Shown here: positions 24,626-29,765 of the stretch, piece after piece | Layout: each line of letters starts with the position of its first letter | Position numbering within the stretch: the stretch's first letter is position 1 | Source: an uncultured Dorea sp. | Lineage (GTDB): Bacteria; Bacillota; Clostridia; Lachnospirales; Lachnospiraceae | DNA length: 29,765 nucleotides | Assembly: GCA_910588745.1 (NCBI GenBank) | Contig: CAJURK010000041.1 | Location: forward strand, 1-29,765 | Direction of reading: 5' to 3' | Notes under the pieces: generated by a model | What the model was told of the DNA's origin: nothing | The model's input: the letters and a program-made list of their open reading frames with translations, nothing else | Database searches by the model: none | Made by a program: the position numbers and the translations under genes

Positions 24626-25305
24626 TTGGTCTCACCTCCAAGCTCACAAAGATTTCCGTCCGCAACCCGGAACACCCGGTCTGCCGACGCCGTCAAGTTC
24701 ATATTATGGGTAATCATAAGAACCGTCTGCTGATAATGCCTGGACGCGCTGCACAAAAGATCCATGACATCCTGGCTGCTCTGAGAGTCCAGGTTCCCGG
24801 TAGGCTCGTCGGCAAGAATCAGCGCAGGACGCGTGATAAGCGCACGCCCTATGGCCACCCTCTGCTGCTGTCCGCCGGAAAGCTGCCCAGGCAGGTGCTT
24901 TCGCCGTTCCTTAAGCCCCAGCACTTCCAGAATATCTTCCACCCGTCTCTGATCAGGCTTCTTGTAGTCAAGCAAAAGTGGAAAGACAATATTCTGCTCT
25001 ACATTAAGCTCCGGAATCAGATGAAAAGACTGGAAAATAAAACCGATATTCTGTCTTCGGAAAACCGTCCGCTCCTTCTCTCCCATCGCAAATAAATCTC
25101 TCCCATTGACATATACCTTTCCCTCGTTTGCCTCGTCCAGCCCGCCGATGCAGTTCAAAAGCGTACTTTTCCCGGATCCGGAGACTCCCACAACCGCTCC
25201 GAACTCTCCTCTCTGCATGGAAAAAGATACCTGCTTTAACGCCTCCACACGAGCTTCTCCTGTTCCATAAACCTTGCTTAGATTTTCTACCTTTAATAGT
25301 TCCAT
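24622..25305 (-). CDS. ABC transporter ATP-binding protein (LolD/MacB-like)
   Basis: Cytosolic ATPase of the FtsX-linked transporter (227 residues). Walker A is GVSGSGKST (40-48), the Q loop lies in FIFQSFHL (88-96), the signature is LSGGQQQ (142-148), and Walker B with the following Glu is ALILADEPTGNLDS (161-174). The H-loop is ITHN. This is the LolD/MacB subfamily by length and motifs. The ATG follows AGGAGC. It pairs with the permease downstream by overlap and probably responds to the adjacent two-component system through the operator at 25464-25479. Confidence 0.95.
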   Translation of the reverse strand: MELLKVENLSKVYGTGEARVEALKQVSFSMQRGEFGAVVGVSGSGKSTLLNCIGGLDEANEGKVYVNGRDLFAMGEKERTVFRRQNIGFIFQSFHLIPELNVEQNIVFPLLLDYKKPDQRRVEDILEVLGLKERRKHLPGQLSGGQQQRVAIGRALITRPALILADEPTGNLDSQSSQDVMDLLCSASRHYQQTVLMITHNMNLTASADRVFRVADGNLCELGGETK

Positions 25306-25463
25306 TTACCTGCTCCTTTCCCTGCCGACCCGTAAATAATCGCCCTCCGGGTATCCAGTAAATCATGTTCTTTGGCCGGCAGACTCCGCCCGGTAAGGTT
25401 TGGCACATTCCTGAGCCGTGTCTACATCCTAGCATTTTCATCTTACAGTTCGGTGAATGAAAG

Positions 25464-25479
25464 CTTACAGAGCTGTAAG
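25464..25479. promoter_or_regulatory. Inverted-repeat operator upstream of the ABC operon
   Basis: CTTACAGAGCTGTAAG has the form TTACA-N4-TGTAA. The same core (TTACA-AAAC-TGTAA) lies upstream of the response regulator at 27548-27563. A lone half-site CTTACAG (25442-25448) is 22 bp away. I recall TNACA-N4-TGTAA as a consensus for BceR-like regulators. The -35 and -10 of the ABC unit were not located with confidence. The 25306-25547 gap has no coding frame. Confidence 0.7.
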
Positions 25480-25547
25480 GACTTTTCCGAAGCTTCATTT
25501 TTTATCGCAAAGAAATAGTTTTCTTTTTTCGTATTAAATCCAAGCTA

Positions 25548-26792
25548 TTACGGGTAAAACTCTCCGGTTTCGTTTAAAAACGTCATACAGAACACGCTTC
25601 CTTCCCCAGGGCTGCTTTTTACAGACAGGTTCCCGCCCTGCCCTTCTGCGATTGCTTTCGCCAGAGAAAGACCAAGTCCCGTCCCCTGCCTGTCGCCGGA
25701 GTTTCTGCTCCTATAAAACTGTTTGAAAATATGATGGATATCCTCTTCCGCAATCCCACATCCGTTGTCCTTCACCATCAGCCTAGAAACCGCCGGAGCC
25801 TTTTCCCAGGATATGCGGATCAGTCCCCCTGCCTCTGTATGATCCAGGGCATTCTTCACAAGGTTGCCGACAGCCTCTTTTGTCCAATCTTGATCACAGG
25901 CAATCGTTTCTTTTTCCTCTCCTTCTATCTGAATTTCTTTTCTTTCACGCCTTGCGCGTTCTATGAGGTCGCATACAGCCTGCTCCACTAGCTCAGAGAT
26001 TAGACACTGCCGCTTTTCAAAAACGATGCTCCCGGTATCTAACCGCGCCATTTTCAGAAGAGACTGAATCAATTCCTCCATCCGTTCCAGGGACTGCCGG
26101 GATTTCTGTGAAAAGTTCTTCACTACCTCTTCGCGTCCCGGCTCTTCCGTAATGATTTCCATATACATACTCAATGCTGCAAGAGGGGTTTTCAACTGGT
26201 GGGAAATATTAGAAATCATGTCTTTCAGAAATACTTTTGCCCTTTGCTCCATTTCACTCTTTGCCTGCAGCGACTGCGCAAGCTGTTCGATACTTCCGAA
26301 TAGCTGATAGATTGTCCCGGGTTCTCCAGCGGGGAGACGCATCTCAAATCGGTTTTCCGAAAATTCTGCTATCACGTTCCCGGCGTCTTCATACAATTCT
26401 TCCTGCCGCCGGAAAAACACTGCCGTCCGCGTCAGTATGACAACGGCAAATACAAGTCCCACTGACATCAGCAGCAATATCAGCGGAACGGAAGCCTCCC
26501 ACGCAAGCAAAAGCAAATAGCTCTGTGTTTGTTCCGTATGTCCGATTGTCTGAAGCAGCTTGGCTCCTTCCTCCGTCACTTCCCGTTGATTCCAGGCGGA
26601 AGCAATCACCCCGGGCGGTATGCCCGCTTTCAGCAGATAGGAGGAAGCTGCAAGCTCGCGCCCCACAAGAATCTTCCGAATCTCCTGCGCCTGCAGGAAC
26701 CCCAGGCTTCCTAACAAACAGGTCTGCACCGCGCATACAGCCAAAAGAAAAACATAAAACTTACGCGTCTGCCTTTCATATAAAAATCTCAA
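25548..26792 (-). CDS. Sensor histidine kinase (HisKA, EnvZ/PhoR-like)
   Basis: Membrane kinase of the two-component pair. From the TTG start it has 414 residues: helix 1 (about 12-32), an extracytoplasmic loop of roughly 60 residues, helix 2 (about 93-122), a HAMP-like linker, HisKA with phospho-acceptor His198 in NISHQLKTP, and HATPase with N box NLVKNALDHT, G1 DNGCGIAEED and G2 GTGLGLSLAKA. A GTG at 26810 is also possible, but it would overlap the regulator gene; the TTG at 26792 lies 8 bp after AAGGAG and 5 bp after the regulator stop. The extracytoplasmic loop separates it from BceS-type intramembrane sensors. Stimulus unknown; cell-envelope stress is inferred from the ABC partner. Confidence 0.92.
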   Translation of the reverse strand: MRFLYERQTRKFYVFLLAVCAVQTCLLGSLGFLQAQEIRKILVGRELAASSYLLKAGIPPGVIASAWNQREVTEEGAKLLQTIGHTEQTQSYLLLLAWEASVPLILLLMSVGLVFAVVILTRTAVFFRRQEELYEDAGNVIAEFSENRFEMRLPAGEPGTIYQLFGSIEQLAQSLQAKSEMEQRAKVFLKDMISNISHQLKTPLAALSMYMEIITEEPGREEVVKNFSQKSRQSLERMEELIQSLLKMARLDTGSIVFEKRQCLISELVEQAVCDLIERARRERKEIQIEGEEKETIACDQDWTKEAVGNLVKNALDHTEAGGLIRISWEKAPAVSRLMVKDNGCGIAEEDIHHIFKQFYRSRNSGDRQGTGLGLSLAKAIAEGQGGNLSVKSSPGEGSVFCMTFLNETGEFYP

Positions 26793-26797
26793 ACCGT

Positions 26798-27481
26798 TCA
26801 CTCCTTCCACTGATAACCGAATCCACGAACCGTTAACAAGCGCTCCGGCTTTGAGGGATTTTTTTCCAATTTTTCACGGAGACGGCGCACATATACCGAC
26901 AAGGTATTGTCATCCACAAAATTCCCCGCGCCGTCCCAAAGCCTGTCCAGAATCGTACCTCGGGTAAGGACTTTGCCGCCGTTTTCCAGCAGCAGGCATA
27001 GCAGCCTGTACTCGGCTCCGGTAAAATCCACCGGTTCCTCATCTAAAAACACTCTGCTTTCCGCAAGATTTACCAATATATTTCCTGACCGCAGTATATT
27101 CTCCTCGACAACTCTGTGGTTACTGCGGCGCAATAACGCCCGGATACGGGAACACAACTCCCCCAGCTTGAAAGGCTTCGTAATATAATCGTCCCCTCCG
27201 CAGTCAAGCCCCCTGATTACGCTGGTTTCCTCATCCGACGCCGTCAAAAAAATAATCGGAACCCGGTTCCCGGATTGCCGCAGCTTTTCACACAGTGCAA
27301 ATCCAGTTCCATCCGGCAGTGTTACATCAAGCAGAAGAAGGTCAAAACCTTGCCCTGCAAGCGCTTTCTCAGCCTCCTTTATGGTTCTTGCAACCTCTAC
27401 GCCAAACCCGTTTTTCTTCAAAGAATAGGTCAAGCCGTCAATCAGGCTGCGGTCGTCCTCTAAAAGCAGCAGTTTTTTCAA
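26798..27481 (-). CDS. OmpR/PhoB-family response regulator
   Basis: DNA-binding partner of the kinase (227 residues). The receiver domain has the acidic pocket EDD (8-10), phospho-acceptor Asp52 in LLLLDVTLPD, Thr80 in IFLTAS and Lys102 in ITKPF. The C-terminal winged helix ends in LTVRGFGYQWK. The gene lies just upstream of the kinase, and both probably share a promoter near 27520-27545 on the minus strand. It likely regulates itself and the ABC operon, because an identical operator type lies ahead of each. GGGAGGGAGG precedes its start. Confidence 0.95.
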   Translation of the reverse strand: MKKLLLLEDDRSLIDGLTYSLKKNGFGVEVARTIKEAEKALAGQGFDLLLLDVTLPDGTGFALCEKLRQSGNRVPIIFLTASDEETSVIRGLDCGGDDYITKPFKLGELCSRIRALLRRSNHRVVEENILRSGNILVNLAESRVFLDEEPVDFTGAEYRLLCLLLENGGKVLTRGTILDRLWDGAGNFVDDNTLSVYVRRLREKLEKNPSKPERLLTVRGFGYQWKE

Positions 27482-27519
27482 CCGAAACTCCTCCCTCCCA
27501 AATACAATGCTCTCTATCT

Positions 27520-27563
27520 ATTATACATCCTTTTCTGAAAATGTACGCTTACAAAACTGTAAG
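27520..27563 (-). promoter_or_regulatory. Promoter and operator of the response regulator operon
   Basis: TATAAT (27525-27520) on the minus strand has no good -35. Directly upstream, with its edge at the -35 position, lies CTTACAAAACTGTAAG (27548-27563), the same TTACA-N4-TGTAA repeat as ahead of the ABC genes. Operator next to a weak -35 fits activation by a bound response regulator, so positive autoregulation is likely. Confidence 0.65.
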
Positions 27564-27588
27564 GTATCTGCAACGGCTTTGAAAACAA

Positions 27589-27721
27589 GTTACTGTTCAC
27601 TCCATTCACAGCAACTTTCGCCAATCCATTTAAAATTCGCTTCGCAAATGGGATTTGCCCACACCTGAATCACTTTCTCACGTACTTTGCAGTGAATGCA
27701 AAGTACTGCGTGAACAGTAAC
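27589..27721. repeat. Dispersed hairpin repeat, copy B (complete; 133 bp, 12-bp inverted ends)
   Basis: Ends GTTACTGTTCAC (27589-27600) and GTGAACAGTAAC (27710-27721) are perfect inverted repeats. An inner hairpin GTACTTTGCA/TGCAAAGTAC (27682-27691 and 27697-27706) encloses a 5-nt loop. A second palindrome, AATCCATTT/AAATGGGATT, is in the left half. No target duplication is evident, and the 63-codon frame inside is not a gene. It sits downstream of the MATE gene's 3' end and may also end its transcript. Confidence 0.8.
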
Positions 27722-27792
27722 GAGAACGAAGCTTCTTTGCTTCAGAATCCTTCTCTTGGACTGTTTCCGGAGGGACGCCATACGGCATTGTT

Positions 27793-29124
27793 TTAATATT
27801 GATACTGTTTCCGATATTTTAAAAACAGAACCATGGACAAAGACAGAGCCATCAGTTCCGCAGCGGGTGTCGCCAGCCAGATACCATGAACGCCCAAAAG
27901 AGCAGGAAGAACCAGCATGGTAATCAGCATGAACACAAAAGAACGGGAAAAGGCGAGAATTGCCGAAATAATACCATTGGACAACGCCGTAAACATTCCG
28001 CTGGCAAAGATATTAAAACCAATGAAAAACAGCGCAAGCGTACATATCCGGTTTCCGGTTACGGCAAGCTCATAAACCGGATTATCCTGGCGGGCAAATA
28101 CGGACACCAGGGCTTTTGTCGCGGCGAATGACGCGGCCACTGTTACAAAGGAAATACCCGCAATTACTTTTAGGCTAGTGGAAACCAGCCTTTTCAGCTT
28201 TTCATGATTCTTTTCCCCATAGTAATAACTAATCATTGGCGCAACGCCATAGGAATACCCGGTGTAAAGGGAACTGGCAAACATCAGGACATACATGATG
28301 ATAGTCACGGCGGCGACGCCGTTTTCACCAACATAGCGCAGCATTGTCCAGTTGAACATCATGGTAATAATACCTGTGACCAAAGCGGTAGCCATTTCAG
28401 AACAGCCGTTAATTGCCGCGCCTGCAAGCACTTTAAAGCGAAAGGCTGGACTTGTAAAATGAAGCAGGTTCTTCTTGCTGCTAAACACAAACAGACCGGC
28501 CACGGCTGTTACGGAGTACCCCAAGCCAGTGGCAAATGCCGCTCCGCCGATACCCAAATCAAGAATAGCAATGAACACATAATCCAGTACCATGTTCAGT
28601 ACGCCGCCCGTTACGGAGCAGATCAGGGAAAGCGCCGCTTTCTCGGAGGCAATCATATAGAGCGTAAAGTTGTTCATCAGCAGAATCGGGATGGTAAACA
28701 CCAGATAGCGGCTAAGATACGCGGTACAGTAATTTGCTACTTCTGGGGACAGCTTAAGATTTCCGAAAATGCCGTCCATAACAACGTATCCAAGTATGCA
28801 CATCACCAGGCCGACAATCACGTTGACTAAAATCAGAAATGTAAAATCTTCCCTGGCTTCTTTGGGCTTATGCTCTCCCATCTTTTTCATAATAACCGCG
28901 CTGCCGCCGGTGGCCAGCATGGTGGAAATGGCAGTCACCAGTTGGATCACCGGCGCTGTCAGGTTGATAGCCGACAGCGCGTCTGTACCAATCAGATTGG
29001 ATACAAACAGTCCGTCAACCATCGTATAAAAAGACATAAAGACCGACATGGCTATAGTGGGGACGGCAAATTTAAGTATATTCCCCAATGTAACCGGCTT
29101 GTTGTAAGCATTTTGATTATTCAT
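27793..29124 (-). CDS. MATE-family multidrug efflux transporter
   Basis: Polytopic cation-coupled exporter of the MATE family (443 residues, about 12 helices). The family features are the N-terminal YTMVDGLFVSNLIGTDALSAIN segment, an internal second half that repeats the first, and GYSYGVAPMISYYYGEKNHEK after helix 7. It resembles the NorM/MepA subgroup. The frame extends to 29244, but the ATG at 29124 has AAGGAG before it and begins MNNQNAYNKP, a typical start. Transcription comes from a MerR-type promoter (29165-29195). Drug substrates cannot be predicted from sequence. Downstream lies the hairpin repeat at 27589-27721. Confidence 0.93.
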   Translation of the reverse strand: MNNQNAYNKPVTLGNILKFAVPTIAMSVFMSFYTMVDGLFVSNLIGTDALSAINLTAPVIQLVTAISTMLATGGSAVIMKKMGEHKPKEAREDFTFLILVNVIVGLVMCILGYVVMDGIFGNLKLSPEVANYCTAYLSRYLVFTIPILLMNNFTLYMIASEKAALSLICSVTGGVLNMVLDYVFIAILDLGIGGAAFATGLGYSVTAVAGLFVFSSKKNLLHFTSPAFRFKVLAGAAINGCSEMATALVTGIITMMFNWTMLRYVGENGVAAVTIIMYVLMFASSLYTGYSYGVAPMISYYYGEKNHEKLKRLVSTSLKVIAGISFVTVAASFAATKALVSVFARQDNPVYELAVTGNRICTLALFFIGFNIFASGMFTALSNGIISAILAFSRSFVFMLITMLVLPALLGVHGIWLATPAAELMALSLSMVLFLKYRKQYQY

Positions 29125-29164
29125 AATTTTTCTCCTTATCTTGTTTTTTTCCGGTATATGCCTC

Positions 29165-29195
29165 ATAATAATCCGTACAGTAACTGTACAGTCAA
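29165..29195 (-). promoter_or_regulatory. MerR-type promoter of the MATE gene
   Basis: On the minus strand TTGACT (29195-29190) and TATTAT (29170-29165) are 19 bp apart. The spacer contains the palindrome GTACAGTTACTGTAC (29175-29189). A 19-bp spacer with a centred dyad is the known hallmark of promoters that a MerR regulator untwists in response to a drug or metal. Confidence 0.85.
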
Positions 29196-29197
29196 GA

Positions 29198-29638
29198 GAG
29201 AAAAAAGAGCGCAGTTTAGTTACCGTGGACGTCAGCCAAGACACATCTTTTGATAAGCTGGTGGAACTGATTACGGACGAAACAAAAAAATATCAGCTTC
29301 GCCGCCTGCACGACGCGTCTTACGGGACGATGATTTCTGTGGAAAGCCTTTATAATCGTAACTTTGAAGATTACTCGAAAATGTTCATCGAGATTCCGTT
29401 TCCCATAAAGAAAGCCGGATTGCATATACAACCCGCCGGAGAATATGTTCGGGCTTTTTATAGAGAGTCCGATGAAAATGCTGTGTTGTGCTACCAAAAA
29501 ATATTTGATTACGCTGCCAAGCATGGCTTTACGCTGTCGGGATTTTCTTATGAAGTCATTATCAATGATAATGTAATCGATAGAATGGAGGATGCGCTTG
29601 TCCAGATCGAGATCCCTGTAAAACAAAATCCAGGGTAA
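29198..29638 (+). pseudogene. MerR-family regulator remnant (effector domain only, DNA-binding domain missing)
   Basis: The frame encodes a GyrI-like effector-binding domain: TVDVSQDTSFDKLVELI, RRLHDASYGTMISVES, FIEIPFPI, AGLHIQPAGEYVRAFYRES and FSYEVIINDNVIDRMEDALV. This is the C-terminal half of BmrR/BltR-type regulators, which normally have about 110-120 further N-terminal residues (winged helix and coiled coil). Here the domain begins right beside the operator and no helix-turn-helix codons are present. No start has a good ribosome site: TTG 29141, GTG 29225 and ATG 29330 are all weak. An internal deletion is the simplest view; a stand-alone effector protein started at GTG 29225 is the alternative. 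It faces away from the MATE gene, as an intact regulator would. Confidence 0.7.
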
Positions 29639-29668
29639 GCGTCAAATCGTACGCTTACTTATAAATTA

Positions 29669-29699
29669 ACGCCGCCAGATTTTTAGCGGCGTGGTTTTC
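29669..29699 (+). terminator. Intrinsic terminator after the MerR remnant
   Basis: ACGCCGC (29669-29675) pairs with GCGGCGT (29686-29692), then GGTTTTCT. It lies 30 bp after the stop codon. Confidence 0.75.
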
Positions 29700-29765
29700 T
29701 ACATTCTTTTGGAAGTTCCCCGATATCCCGCATACAATGGCTGCAGCCAGCCAGATCAGTCCCAG

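Noticed and set aside
27590..27781. A 63-codon frame inside the repeat element downstream of the MATE gene
   Set aside because: It is made mostly of the hairpin repeat and its inverted ends, with no ribosome site; the repeat explains it.
29216..29626. A 136-codon minus-strand frame opposite the MerR remnant
   Set aside because: The plus strand encodes a recognisable effector domain over the same bases; the minus frame shows no family features.
29655..29765. A possible minus-strand gene end at the right edge, reading LGLIWLAAAIVCGISGNFQK then a stop at 29655
   Set aside because: It is a plausible membrane-helix tail, but only about 36 codons are in view and it overlaps the hairpin terminator of the MerR remnant. 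Sequence beyond 29765 would decide it.

Overview
The window looks like a chromosome segment of a Gram-positive anaerobe of the class Clostridia, most likely Lachnospiraceae. The grounds are a T-box-controlled threonyl-tRNA synthetase, strong Shine-Dalgarno sites of the AGGAGG type, a DUF5688-type protein, a BaiCD/BaiH-like Fe-S flavoenzyme, paired coiled-coil NlpC/P60 hydrolases, FtsX-type ABC/two-component modules and moderate G+C with an A+T-rich patch. The species call is inference. Nothing indicates a complete prophage, integrative element, CRISPR array or biosynthetic cluster. Most of the window is housekeeping and envelope genes.

Layout, left to right. The 5' end of rpsB (minus) lies at the left edge. 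Next come two paralogous secreted NlpC/P60 peptidoglycan hydrolases, a CPBP membrane protease and a YgjP-type metallopeptidase, all minus. A translation-fidelity group follows: a ProX-type prolyl-tRNA editing protein (plus) meets, tail to tail and with overlapping 3' ends, an operon of a membrane-anchored unknown, argS and an AlaX-type editing protein (minus). Then a tRNA-Arg(CCG), a DUF5688 protein, a short A+T-rich cassette with an M56/BlaR1-like fragment, efp, and an operon of a chorismate mutase-shikimate kinase fusion with a YqeG phosphatase. A single-gene flavoenzyme unit (plus) with a near-consensus promoter is followed by a patatin-like lipase, an Fe-S protein with a probable winged-helix N-terminus, thrS with its T-box leader, a membrane-anchored amidase and galM (all minus).

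The right third is a signalling and efflux area on the minus strand. A response regulator and histidine kinase lie upstream of an ABC ATPase and a two-module FtsX-type permease. The same inverted repeat, TTACA-N4-TGTAA, sits ahead of both transcription units and links them as one regulon. A MATE efflux gene with a textbook MerR-type promoter (19-bp spacer with a centred palindrome) follows, facing a MerR-family remnant that keeps its effector domain but has lost its DNA-binding domain.

Unexpected signals. A dispersed hairpin element with inverted ends occurs in at least three intergenic places (about 4.5, 11.8 and 27.6 kb). Two copies align without gaps over 88 nt, and two stem positions carry compensatory base-pair changes. 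I see no convincing wholly new multi-gene system. The best leads are this repeat family, the shared operator of the ABC/two-component module, the decapitated MerR beside an intact MerR promoter, and the A+T-rich cassette.
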